A DNA stretch of 64,000 bases, taken from positions 3,534,001-3,598,000 of the forward strand of contig NZ_CP097332.1 of NCBI RefSeq assembly GCF_023516435.1. Reading direction: 5' to 3'. The position numbers and the translations under genes were made by a program. Position 1 is the stretch's first letter. Each line of letters opens with the position of its first letter. Positions 36,125 through 44,608 of this stretch are shown here, in pieces. Origin of the DNA: Jatrophihabitans telluris. Its GTDB lineage: Bacteria > Actinomycetota > Actinomycetes > Mycobacteriales > Jatrophihabitantaceae. The notes beneath the pieces were generated by a model. It did no database searches, was not told the origin of the DNA, and worked only from the letters and a program-made list of their open reading frames with translations.

Positions 36125-37129
36125 ATGACCGTCGACGGCACGGGGAGTTCGGTCGCTGGCGAGGTCGGGAGCTGGGTGTCAAAGATTGCCGAGGTGCGGC
36201 CGCTGACGTTGCTGCTCTGGCTGTTGATGGTTCTGCCCGCGTGCTCGTTGCTGGCCCGCAACGTCGCCAGCTCGAACCACGTCCTGGTGCTGGCCGCGTG
36301 CGCGGCGCCGTTCAGCGTGATCTTCGCGCTTCCCGCCCTGATCGTCGGCGCGACGTCGCGGCGCTGGTTCACCCTCACCGCCGCGGCCGTTCTCATCGTG
36401 CTGGTGCTGTTGCCCTCGGCCCTCACCGTCCTACGCCGATCGCCGGCCACCGCGGGGCGCCCGCAACTGCGTGTGCTCAGCCTGAACATGCGCTTGGGCC
36501 AGGCAGATCCGAACCGCCTCGTCGCCGAGGTCCTCAGCCACCGGGTCGATGTCCTGGCCGTGCAGGAGCTGACCGGATCGGCGTTGACTCGATTGCAGGC
36601 GGCGGGGTTGAGTCGGCTGTTGCCACACGAGTTCGTCGATCCCCGACCCGGTGCGGGCGGGGTGGGACTGTTCAGCCGGTTCCCACTCGGCGACGAGCGG
36701 TCCTACACGGGCTTCAACAACGGCGTGCTGTCCGCCTCGCTCGTCGCGCCGGGGCTGCCCGAGACGCACGTGTTGTCCTCGCATCTCGGTGCGCCGTGGC
36801 CGCAGAGCGGGACCCGTTGGTTCACCGAGAGTCGGCTGCTCACCGACGTCCTCAAGCAGATTCCCGGACCGCTCATCGACGCCGGAGACTTCAACGCCAC
36901 CACGTCCCTACGGGTGTTGCGTGATCTCATCAGCAGGACCGGGACGGCCGACGCCGCCACCCAGGCCGGTGCAGCCACGATCCGGACGTATCCGGCCAAC
37001 GGTCCGCTGCCACCTCTGCTGGGCATCGATCACGTGTTGCTCCGCACCCTGAAGGCAGGCACCGTGCGGACGATCTCCGTCCCGGGCACCGATCATCGCG
37101 CGCTCTTGGTCACCGTCGTTGCAGCCTGA
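36125..37129 (+). CDS. membrane endonuclease/exonuclease/phosphatase-family protein
   Basis: A 334-residue protein. Three hydrophobic helices (about 25-105) precede an EEP domain. Motifs are LRVLSLNMRLGQAD (Asn), VDVLAVQELTGSAL (Glu), LSSHLGAPWP, LIDAGDFNATT (Asp/Asn) and PGTDHRALLVTV (the final Asp-His). The topology places the catalytic domain outside the membrane, as in exported nuclease/phosphodiesterase-like relatives. Substrate could be nucleic acid, lipid phosphate or a glycan phosphodiester; sequence does not decide. The start is ATG 36125. Confidence 0.8.
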   Translation: MTVDGTGSSVAGEVGSWVSKIAEVRPLTLLLWLLMVLPACSLLARNVASSNHVLVLAACAAPFSVIFALPALIVGATSRRWFTLTAAAVLIVLVLLPSALTVLRRSPATAGRPQLRVLSLNMRLGQADPNRLVAEVLSHRVDVLAVQELTGSALTRLQAAGLSRLLPHEFVDPRPGAGGVGLFSRFPLGDERSYTGFNNGVLSASLVAPGLPETHVLSSHLGAPWPQSGTRWFTESRLLTDVLKQIPGPLIDAGDFNATTSLRVLRDLISRTGTADAATQAGAATIRTYPANGPLPPLLGIDHVLLRTLKAGTVRTISVPGTDHRALLVTVVAA

Positions 37130-37172
37130 CGTCCCCGCCTGACGTCCCAGCCTCACCGGGCGGGCTGATGGT

Positions 37173-37421
37173 TCAGCGGAACAGGCCCAGCCAGCCGAAC
37201 GGCCCGTGCGGTGCGCGCACCGCGCCCGCACCGAAGGCCTGGTAGCGACCGCACAATCGGCTTCCGCACCGGCCGCAGTCGCTGCCGCGGCGGAAGTGCC
37301 GGTGTGACTCGGCCGAATGTCCGCACGCGCACAGGGGATCGGGCAGGCCGAAGCTCGGCTGCGTCTTCGGCGACGACACGAGACGGACGGCACTGGGGCG
37401 GTCGACGAGCATCTTTTGCAC
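37173..37421 (-). CDS. small Cys/His-rich protein
   Basis: An 82-residue hypothetical protein. CACGHSAESHRHFRRGSDC is followed by GRCGSRLCGRY, arranging five Cys and three His in a zinc-ribbon-like pattern common in small actinobacterial proteins of unknown function. Metal binding is inferred from the spacing only. GTG 37421, preceded by GAGGG, is taken as the start; an ATG lies three codons downstream. It lies between the EEP gene and the GH16 lipoprotein gene. Confidence 0.65.
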   Translation of the reverse strand: MQKMLVDRPSAVRLVSSPKTQPSFGLPDPLCACGHSAESHRHFRRGSDCGRCGSRLCGRYQAFGAGAVRAPHGPFGWLGLFR

Positions 37422-37502
37422 GCTGCCCTCATCGACAGATATCGGACGTGTCTGAGGGTAGTCGCCGGCGCCGAGAGCGGAGCGCGGCTGGCCGGAATCC
37501 CG

Positions 37503-38732
37503 CTACGAGCGGGTGTACATGGTCAGCCAGTCCACCTGCAGATGACCGCTGGCGTTCGCGGCCGGCTTGGGGGCGTGCAGCGCGGTTTCGGCCTGCAGAA
37601 CCCAGTGCATCGACGTCGACGGGATCTTCGTCGTGCTCGTGCCGAGCTTGGCCCCGTCCAGGTAGTAGGTGAGGTTGTTGGGGGACCACTCGATCGTGGC
37701 GGTGTGCCAGCCGGTCCCGGCCGCGGCGATCCGCGTCCGGAAGCCGGCGGTGTCACCGGCGAGGTTCGTCCGCCCGGCGGCGTAGCGGTTGGCATAGATG
37801 TAGTCATGCGTGGTCAGGCCGCCGACCTCGGGAAAGTCGACCTCGCCCTCGGACCACTTGTTGCTGTCCGGCCACAGCATGAAGGCCAACTTGTATCCGG
37901 GAACCTGGTCGCTGCGAAAGCGCACCGAGAACCGTCCGTAGACCTGACCCCAGTTCGTCGCCGGCGACTTGGGGACGATCGATTCGACGTAGGGCTGGCC
38001 GTTCTCGCTGTGCAGGTACCAGTCCATGACACCGTTGTTCACCGACATCACGCGTGACGGGTCGTAGCTGCCGTTCCTGGAAGTGTCGGGGAACCCCGAG
38101 TAGCCGTAGTAGCGCTTGGTGTAGGGGCTCGTGGCGAAAGACCCTCGCCCGACGTTGGTGCCGAAGTTGTCGGCGAGGACCTGGTGCCACCCCGGTAGGT
38201 CGCCGACCGGCATCGCCTGGCCCGAGGCGGTGGTCCCGTTCACGACGTCGGCGGGTTTGGCCGAGGCCGTGCCGTTGTTCGCGGCGACACCGCTGCCCGC
38301 CCCGCCGCTGCTCGTCCCTCCGCTGCTCGTGCCGCCGCCGGTACTCGTGCCCTGGCCGGCGGAAGCCGTGGAACGGCCTGGTGTGGTGGCCCTCGCTGCC
38401 GAGCGCGACGTCGATGATCCGCCCGATCCCCCCGAAGCCGATCCGGACGCCGACGAGGCGGCGGAGCGGGACCCGGCCGACGAGCTCGGCGCGCGCTGGG
38501 AGGAGGAGCCCGAAGACAGGGCCGCGGAACCCGGCCCACTGGCCGCGCCCCGACCAGGAGTGCCCGCACCGGGCTGCGACGAGGACTGGGCACGCGCGCG
38601 GTCCCGCGCGCCGGAGGTGGGGGTGGCACAGGAGGCTAGGAGAGTCAGCAGCAGGCACAGCGCGGCGACAAACAGCGTCGTCGTGCTGGCCGCATTGCGC
38701 TTTCGTCGGGTGGCCACTTCTCGGACTGACAT
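37503..38732 (-). CDS. GH16-family lipoprotein
   Basis: A 409-residue secreted protein. A basic N-terminus and hydrophobic core end in the lipobox LLASC, so it should be a lipoprotein. A low-complexity Ser/Gly/Ala/Thr linker of about 120 residues follows. A concanavalin-like GH16 domain (about 165-409) carries the catalytic motif EGEVDFPE near residue 295 with both glutamates and the central Asp. GH16 enzymes cut beta-1,3/1,4 glucans or galactans. Strongly similar to the protein at 60494, it probably trims or remodels the surface polysaccharide (inference). ATG 38732 follows CGGAG. Confidence 0.85.
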   Translation of the reverse strand: MSVREVATRRKRNAASTTTLFVAALCLLLTLLASCATPTSGARDRARAQSSSQPGAGTPGRGAASGPGSAALSSGSSSQRAPSSSAGSRSAASSASGSASGGSGGSSTSRSAARATTPGRSTASAGQGTSTGGGTSSGGTSSGGAGSGVAANNGTASAKPADVVNGTTASGQAMPVGDLPGWHQVLADNFGTNVGRGSFATSPYTKRYYGYSGFPDTSRNGSYDPSRVMSVNNGVMDWYLHSENGQPYVESIVPKSPATNWGQVYGRFSVRFRSDQVPGYKLAFMLWPDSNKWSEGEVDFPEVGGLTTHDYIYANRYAAGRTNLAGDTAGFRTRIAAAGTGWHTATIEWSPNNLTYYLDGAKLGTSTTKIPSTSMHWVLQAETALHAPKPAANASGHLQVDWLTMYTRS

Positions 38733-39085
38733 CACGCTCCGTTCGATGGTCCCCGCCTCCAACCGCCCGGTCGGCGGCCTCCGGGAATGGTAGTCGACGG
38801 GGTGACGTCTACGGCCCTTGCCAACCGCGGTCCGCAGCGCCCGCAGCGGCAGCAGCGGACGTCCACGGACCCACTAGTAACGCACGAGCTCGCCAGGAAA
38901 CCTGGCCGTTACCACAGTGGCCGGATCAACCGTTGCCGTACCATCGGAACCAAGAACAGGCGATCGGCGGGCCTCCGTCACTCGCCCGGACAGAGTGGTC
39001 GCCCGCTCGAACCGACCGGCTCTGTGGCCGTTGATCTGTATCCGTCAAGATCCGAAAGGGCACATACCAATGGCTGCGGACGAGC
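38733..39085. other. 353-bp intergenic region
   Basis: This gap separates the divergent GH16 lipoprotein and flippase genes and must hold both promoters. No convincing gene or RNA was seen. A short inverted repeat lies around 38902-38926 (CTGGCCG...CGGCCAC-like arms). AAAGGG at about 39055 could be a ribosome site for a start further upstream than the one used here. No clear -10/-35 pair can be picked by eye. Confidence 0.5.
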
Positions 39086-40717
39086 GTGCCGACTGAGGTG
39101 AATTCAACCGAGATGAACCGGGGCCCTGGGACGCCCGGCTCCGTTCACCTCGCCGAGACCGCGGAAACCGCCGTCCTGCCGGTCCTGCCCGACGGTGCCG
39201 AAGCGGTCCTGCCCGACGGCGCCGACCACGTCCCGCCGTCGGGTCTGTCAGCCTCGGACAAGCCGAACGCCGACAGCTCCAGTCTGTTCGGCCGGGGCCT
39301 GCTCTACGTCGTCGTCTGGTCCTTGCAGACCGTCGTGGCGACCATCATCTCGCCGGTTCTGGCCTATGTGCTGGGGCCGACAGAGTTCGGACATCTCGCC
39401 TCGTCGATCGCGCTGTACCAGGTTCTGATCGCGCTCGGCGTGCTCGGCCTCGACCAGGCGGTCTCCCTGCACCGCGTCAGGGCCGACGAGGACGGCCCCG
39501 CTCGCGGCCTGGTCGCGACGGGAATGGTCATCGCGTTCGGTTTCACGCTTCTGGTGGGTCTGACGTCCCCCTTGTGGGCGGCCGGACTCGGCTTCGGGCA
39601 CGTCAATTCGCTGCTCATCGCCACCATCCTCTGGACCGCACCGGGCGGCACGATCCAGATCATGCTGGCGCTGCTGCTCGCTGAGGACCGGCTGCGCCCG
39701 TTCACCTTCATCAGCGCGTTGTCCGCGGTGGGCTCGCAGCTGTGCGGCGTGGTGCTGATCATCGTGTTCGGTCACACGGCCTCGGTCTACGCCTGGGGCG
39801 GCGTGATCAGCCTCTTCGCCACCCTGCCGCTGGGCATCATCGCAACCCGTCCGCTCCTTCGAGGGATCTTCGCCTGGCACGTCACCCGGGCGGCGTTGAA
39901 GCTCGGTCTTCCGATTGCCTTGTCGGGCCTGGCGACCTTCGTGCTCAATGCGGGCGACCGGATCATCGTGCAGCGCGATCTGGGCGCGGCCGAGACCGGT
40001 CGCTACCAGGTCGCCTACACCGTCGGCTCGACCGTCGTCCTGCTGCTCGGGTTCGTCGGGCGCTCGTGGACGCCTCGCTTCGCGGCCATCGCTGACGAGA
40101 CGGTGCGCCGCCGGCTGCTGGGCCGATCGCGGGATCAGATCTACCGACTCCTGGTTCCGATGATCCTGGGCCTGACGCTGGCTGCCCCGATCGCACTGCG
40201 GCTGGTGGCCCCCGCCAGCTTCCGCCCCGGCACGCTGCTGCTCGTGGTGTTCCTGGTCGCCGTCGCCGCCTTCCCGGTCACGGCGGGTGGCGCCACCGGC
40301 CGAGCCCTGATCTCCGTAGGCCGGACAAGGCCGTTGGCGACGGCCACGGTAACGGCAGCGGTGGTCAACGTGGTGCTGAACATAATCTTCGTGCCGAGCG
40401 TCGGCATCGAGGGATCAGCGGCCGCGACGGTCATCGCGTTCGCGGTCCAGGCGTTGCTGCAGCGCGCCGCGATCGGCCGGTCACCGTGGCCGCGGACGGA
40501 GCCCCTGCTCTGGGCGAGCATGTTCGTGGCGATCGCCGTGAGTGCCGCCTCGGTGGCGCTGCCGCAGACCCCACTGTGGAACGTGATCCGGCTGGTCGTT
40601 GCGCTCCTGTGCTTTCCGTGGTTCCTCGTTCGACTGCGCAGCGCGCGCAATTCGGACCAGGTGGTCAGCGGGCGTCACGCCGCCCCGAGCCGGCGGTTTC
40701 TCACGCGCCGCGCCTGA
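39086..40717 (+). CDS. polysaccharide flippase (MOP/Wzx-like)
   Basis: A 543-residue protein. A 65-residue acidic, Pro-rich N-terminus precedes 12-14 membrane helices of the Wzx/MurJ oligosaccharide-exporter plan, starting LLYVVVWSLQTVVATIISPVLAYVLGPTEFGHLA. The NAGDRIIVQRDLGAAETGRYQVAYTVG segment in the seventh helix region is typical of the family. It is predicted to flip lipid-linked repeat units across the membrane, and anchors the polysaccharide locus. GTG 39086 is taken as the start; ATG 39113 is an alternative. Confidence 0.85.
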   Translation: MPTEVNSTEMNRGPGTPGSVHLAETAETAVLPVLPDGAEAVLPDGADHVPPSGLSASDKPNADSSSLFGRGLLYVVVWSLQTVVATIISPVLAYVLGPTEFGHLASSIALYQVLIALGVLGLDQAVSLHRVRADEDGPARGLVATGMVIAFGFTLLVGLTSPLWAAGLGFGHVNSLLIATILWTAPGGTIQIMLALLLAEDRLRPFTFISALSAVGSQLCGVVLIIVFGHTASVYAWGGVISLFATLPLGIIATRPLLRGIFAWHVTRAALKLGLPIALSGLATFVLNAGDRIIVQRDLGAAETGRYQVAYTVGSTVVLLLGFVGRSWTPRFAAIADETVRRRLLGRSRDQIYRLLVPMILGLTLAAPIALRLVAPASFRPGTLLLVVFLVAVAAFPVTAGGATGRALISVGRTRPLATATVTAAVVNVVLNIIFVPSVGIEGSAAATVIAFAVQALLQRAAIGRSPWPRTEPLLWASMFVAIAVSAASVALPQTPLWNVIRLVVALLCFPWFLVRLRSARNSDQVVSGRHAAPSRRFLTRRA

Positions 40718-40851
40718 CCAAGCCCTAGCGTCACTACGTTCGGTAATCAATCTATATACCGACAGTAAGATCCGTGCCTCTGCTGCCGACCTGATAGGTA
40801 GCACACCCGCGAACCGTGCGGTGGGTGCTTCCGGGGGCGGGGGAACGTGGC

Positions 40852-42171
40852 ATGAGGGGCAGCAGGAAACGGCCGGTCAGGACGCTGTGGGCAGTGTCGA
40901 TGACGGCGGTCGCCGTCGTGGCGACGAGTTCACTGACCGGCGCGGTCATCGTCAGCGGTGGAGCGCCGGCCACGGCCGCGGCCCGGGCCGTGCCCGCGAA
41001 CACGGGAAGCGTCACCGCCGCCGCGACGGCCGCCGTGCTGAGCCGCACGACCAGGATCTCCTCCCGGACCTGGCACAACACGCCGCAGCCTCGGACCAAG
41101 GCCGGCTACCGCTACACGTCCAAGGCGGTCGTGACCGGCTCGGTGCGCTCGGCCGTCTCGGTGACCATTACGCTCGCCCACGGGACACAGAAGTTCAGCG
41201 CCACAGCCACCGCGACGGCAACGGCCGTCCGCACGGCAACCAGATCCGCCTCATACCAGTCCTCCAGCCGTGCTCAGGCGCTCGCCGTGGCGCGCTCGCG
41301 GGCCTACACCCTCGCCAGCCAGGAGGTGGTCGTGACCGCTCGTCAAGCCGCCGAAGCCCGGGCGAAGTCCGACGCGACCACCGCCGCGACGAGCGCGGCT
41401 CAGAAGAAGCTCTCCGCCGCGACCCAATCGGTGCCGGTCCCGGCCGGTGACAGCGGGACCCGCGCGGCGATGCCGACCGGGAACCTGCCCGGCTGGACCC
41501 AGGTCTACGCCGACGACTTCAGCGGGACGGCCCTCAACCGCAAGGCCTGGTCGGTCTATGACCGTTGGGCACCCGGATCGAATCCGAACACCGGTTGGTG
41601 GATGGCCGACCACGCGATCGTCGCCAACAGCGTGCTGACCCTCAAGGGTTCGGTCGATCGCGCCGCGAACCCGCAGGGCCGGGTGGTCACCGCCGGCCTC
41701 GGGCTGTGGATGCTCCCCCGCCAGACCTACGGAAAGTACGAGATCCTCGCCCGCATCGACAAGTGCCCGGACGTCAAGTACGCCTGGCTGTTGTGGCCGT
41801 ACTCGGGCAAGTGGCCCGACGACGGCGAGATCGACTTCGCCGAGGACGAGGGCGGCTCGCGCAGTACGACGACCGCGGCTCTGCTGTTCAAGAACTCGGC
41901 CGGGCACGCCGATGCCCTCGCCAAGGACCGGGTCTCGCCGGCCGTCGACTTCTCGGGGTGGCATCGGATCGGGGTCGAGTGGACACCCACCAGCGTTCGC
42001 TACACGCTGGACGGCTCGTATTGGGGACAGGCCAAGACCACCCAGGTTCCGCAGAAGCCGATGACCCTCGTCCTGCAGACCGAAGGCAAGCTGGCCCCCG
42101 GTGCGGTCACCATCGGCAGCGGGAGCTGCAACGCGCAGGTCGACTGGGTGGTCCAGTACAAGATGGGCTGA
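40852..42171 (+). CDS. secreted GH16-family protein
   Basis: A 439-residue protein. A Sec-type signal (VSMTAVAVVATSSLTGAVIV, ending near ATAAARA) leads to an Ala/Thr-rich region with a predicted helical stretch (about 130-190), then a GH16 domain. The catalytic motif is DDGEIDFAEDEGG at about 325, with both Glu and the Asp. It shares the AMPTGNLPGWTQVYADDF entry with the other two GH16 proteins but is more distant. Substrate is unknown; a beta-glucan or the locus-made polysaccharide is likely. ATG 40852 follows GGGGGA. Confidence 0.85.
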   Translation: MRGSRKRPVRTLWAVSMTAVAVVATSSLTGAVIVSGGAPATAAARAVPANTGSVTAAATAAVLSRTTRISSRTWHNTPQPRTKAGYRYTSKAVVTGSVRSAVSVTITLAHGTQKFSATATATATAVRTATRSASYQSSSRAQALAVARSRAYTLASQEVVVTARQAAEARAKSDATTAATSAAQKKLSAATQSVPVPAGDSGTRAAMPTGNLPGWTQVYADDFSGTALNRKAWSVYDRWAPGSNPNTGWWMADHAIVANSVLTLKGSVDRAANPQGRVVTAGLGLWMLPRQTYGKYEILARIDKCPDVKYAWLLWPYSGKWPDDGEIDFAEDEGGSRSTTTAALLFKNSAGHADALAKDRVSPAVDFSGWHRIGVEWTPTSVRYTLDGSYWGQAKTTQVPQKPMTLVLQTEGKLAPGAVTIGSGSCNAQVDWVVQYKMG

Positions 42172-42187
42172 GCGGCCGGTTCCGCCG

Positions 42188-43123
42188 CTAGCCGGCGACC
42201 CGGCCGCGGGCGTAGCCGCCGGCGGTGACCAGCAGCCCGACGATGATCGCCGCGGCACGACCGAGCCCACCCACGTCGCCGTGCAGCGCCGACCGTATTC
42301 CCTTCCGCACACCTGCGGGCAGTACCTCGCTGGCGTAGCGGCGTTCGTCGCTGGTGCTCTCCGAAGCTCCGACGAGCTTGCCGATCTGGGCCTTGGACAG
42401 CCCTTCTGCGTAGCAGCGCTTGAGGAAGTAACCGAAGCGCACCCGGTTCTCACTCACCCGGTGCAGAACCTCGGCGCTGGGCACGTACCGGATCTTGGTG
42501 CCGGGTCGCTCCTGCTGAAGCCGGATGCAGAGTTCGGTCTCCTCACACCCCATCGGCAGGACGCCGACCCGGCCGACACCCTCGGCGAAACCGCCGACGA
42601 GGGAGAACACCGAGGAACGGAAAAGCATCGAACAGCCGTGAACGTTGCGGACGTCTGCGTCCTGCTCGGGCATGCCCAGGTAGCTGGAGCCGACGACCCA
42701 GTCGAATTCGGCCGGGAACCACCGCGGACGGATCTGGTCCGGCCACCCGGGCGAGGAGTGGCCGCCGCTGATCCAGACGTCGTCGTCGCTGAAGGGTGCG
42801 GCGAGTCGTTCGAGCCAGGATCCGTCCGGACAGGCGTCGTCGTCCAGGAAGGCGATGAGGTCTGTGGTCAGTAGCTCCACGGCCGTGTTACGGGCGCCGG
42901 ACAGGCCCTGGGCGTGCTTGTTGGGCACGACCTCGACCGGGGTGCCGAAGCCCGTCAGCTCGCTGCGGCACCGCTGCTCGAGCGCTTCGTTGTGGTCGAC
43001 GACGATCAGGATCTGGTCGGCTTTGAGACTCTGCCGGTCCAGGGCGTTGATGCCTGCGCTGATGTCGTTCCAGCGCTGTTCGGTGTAGACGCAGACGACG
43101 ACACCGATGGTTGGTTCAGCCAT
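42188..43123 (-). CDS. GT2 family glycosyltransferase
   Basis: A 311-residue GT-A fold enzyme: GVVVCVYTEQRW at the N-terminus, IAFLDDDACPDGSWLE supplying the DXD-like metal site, then PMGCEETELCIRLQQERPG with the ED-like catalytic base region. The hydrophobic C-terminus (AAAIIVGLLVTAGGYA) suggests membrane attachment. It transfers a sugar from a nucleotide donor. ATG 43123 is used. It begins four bases after the preceding GT2 stop, so the two are co-transcribed from the promoter in 43965-44608. Confidence 0.88.
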   Translation of the reverse strand: MAEPTIGVVVCVYTEQRWNDISAGINALDRQSLKADQILIVVDHNEALEQRCRSELTGFGTPVEVVPNKHAQGLSGARNTAVELLTTDLIAFLDDDACPDGSWLERLAAPFSDDDVWISGGHSSPGWPDQIRPRWFPAEFDWVVGSSYLGMPEQDADVRNVHGCSMLFRSSVFSLVGGFAEGVGRVGVLPMGCEETELCIRLQQERPGTKIRYVPSAEVLHRVSENRVRFGYFLKRCYAEGLSKAQIGKLVGASESTSDERRYASEVLPAGVRKGIRSALHGDVGGLGRAAAIIVGLLVTAGGYARGRVAG

Positions 43124-43127
43124 CAAC

Positions 43128-43964
43128 TCAGGCTATGTCCTCGATGGCGACCATGGCAGACGCTTCCTGGCGGGCGGCCACGCGGTGCCGCTCGTGCGTA
43201 CGGCTGTGTGCTTCGGTGACCGGACGCGGCCGGGTTCGCTCGGTCAGGATGGTCTTGAGCACCCGCACGCCGTCGCGGATCGCGTTGAGGTTGCTGGCGC
43301 CGAACACACGGCTGCGCTCGACACTCGGGACCTCGGTCACGGCGAGTTCAGCCGCGGCGACCCGGCAGTTGAGCACCGTTTCGATCTCGAAGCCGTCGCC
43401 CCAGATCATCCCGTTGTCCGCGGTGGTCGCGGCCGCCGGGTGCGGGAGCTCGAGGTGTTCGAGGATGTCGGACCAGAAGGCGTTGTAGCCGTAGCAGAGG
43501 TCGGTGTACCGGGTCTTGAGCAGGGTGTTCGTCACGATGTTGAGGAAGCGGTTACCCGCGCTACGGAACAGCGTGATGTCCTCGCTCCCGCCGCCGAGGC
43601 AGAAGCGACTGCCTTTGGCGAAGTCGGCACCGGACTTCAACGCATTGACGAAGGCCGGGATCTCAGCCGGGTCGGCCGAGCCGTCGGCATCGAACATGAC
43701 GATGATGTCGCCGGTGGCGGCGGCGAAACCGCACACGAGGGCATTTCCCTTGCCGCGCCGGGTCTGCTGAATGACCTTGATACCGGGCAGGACGCGCTCA
43801 GCAGTGGCGATGGTGTCGTCGGCGGAGTGGCCGTCGACCAGGATGACCTCGTGGACCTGAGGCAGCTCAGGCAGCACCAGTTCGAGGTTGCGAGCTTCAT
43901 TTCGGGCTGGAATGACAATCGAGATACGCGGGCGCTCAATGGCGAGACGCAACTGCGAAGACAT
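43128..43964 (-). CDS. GT2 family, polyprenyl-phosphate sugar synthase-like
   Basis: A 278-residue GT2 enzyme of the dolichol/polyprenyl-phosphate mannose (or glucose) synthase type: ISIVIPARNEARNLELVLP, VILVDGHSADDT, KGNALVCGFAAATGDIIVMFDADGSADP with the DXD site, and TDLCYGYNAFW. No membrane anchor is evident, as in soluble bacterial DPM synthases. It could make the lipid-linked sugar used by GT-C enzymes such as those at 164, 25363 or 56612 (inference). ATG 43964 has GGGGGGA upstream. Confidence 0.85.
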   Translation of the reverse strand: MSSQLRLAIERPRISIVIPARNEARNLELVLPELPQVHEVILVDGHSADDTIATAERVLPGIKVIQQTRRGKGNALVCGFAAATGDIIVMFDADGSADPAEIPAFVNALKSGADFAKGSRFCLGGGSEDITLFRSAGNRFLNIVTNTLLKTRYTDLCYGYNAFWSDILEHLELPHPAAATTADNGMIWGDGFEIETVLNCRVAAAELAVTEVPSVERSRVFGASNLNAIRDGVRVLKTILTERTRPRPVTEAHSRTHERHRVAARQEASAMVAIEDIA

Positions 43965-44608
43965 TTCTGATTCCCCCCGGGGAAAATTGCGATGTACGAA
44001 AGCTAATGGCGGGCCACGTCGCCGGGCTGATCCCGCTGGAACCACCCTAACCCAGACCACGGCGCCACAAAAATCGACGAGACAACATTCTGGCCCGTTT
44101 AAGTTAACTTTTCGTGACAGCCACTACAAAGCGTAGTCAGGTGACTATCTACGGTAACTGCGTGAAGTTATGACTACAGAGAGTTGACGTCGAACGCGCA
44201 GCGTAGTGAATTTGCCATCGAGGCTAAATGCGCGTGTGGAATTTCTCTGGGAATTCCGAAGTGTGATGTGTTCGTGATCATGGGCTTCATGTACTCCATA
44301 CGGCCGCCCTCATGCGGCACTCACAATCGGTTGCGGTCGAGCCGCCGCGCCCGCCCGCACCCGCCGCGCCAGGGGCCAAAAGCAGATGTTGGAAATGAAT
44401 ATCACAACGGCTGTAACACAAAATGCGCTGAATACGCTGCGGCGTTGAATCCCGGTGGTTGCGCGGTCATCGGCAATTAATTTGCGCGTTCAACGACCGA
44501 GCGGCGTCTCGGTGTGAATTTGCCTACTAGCAGGAATCTCCGCTCCGAGATGGTCCGATGGGCGGCGCACCGCGCGCTGCGACGCTCGCCCGCGCGGCTC
44601 TCAGGGCC
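43965..44608. other. 644-bp AT-richer intergenic region
   Basis: This is the longest gap in the window and clearly AT-richer than its surroundings, most of all at 44090-44300 and 44390-44530. It must hold the promoter of the GT2 pair (minus strand). Small inverted repeats are visible, for example AGTCA-GG-TGACT near 44136 and ACTAC/GTAGT just before it. A 98-codon plus-strand frame (44184-44480) has no ribosome site, no family resemblance and odd composition, so it is not called. A small RNA or laterally acquired sequence cannot be excluded. Confidence 0.5.

Noticed and set aside
44184-44480. A 98-codon frame in the large intergenic gap
   Set aside because: No ribosome-binding site, unusual composition for this genome and no recognisable motif.
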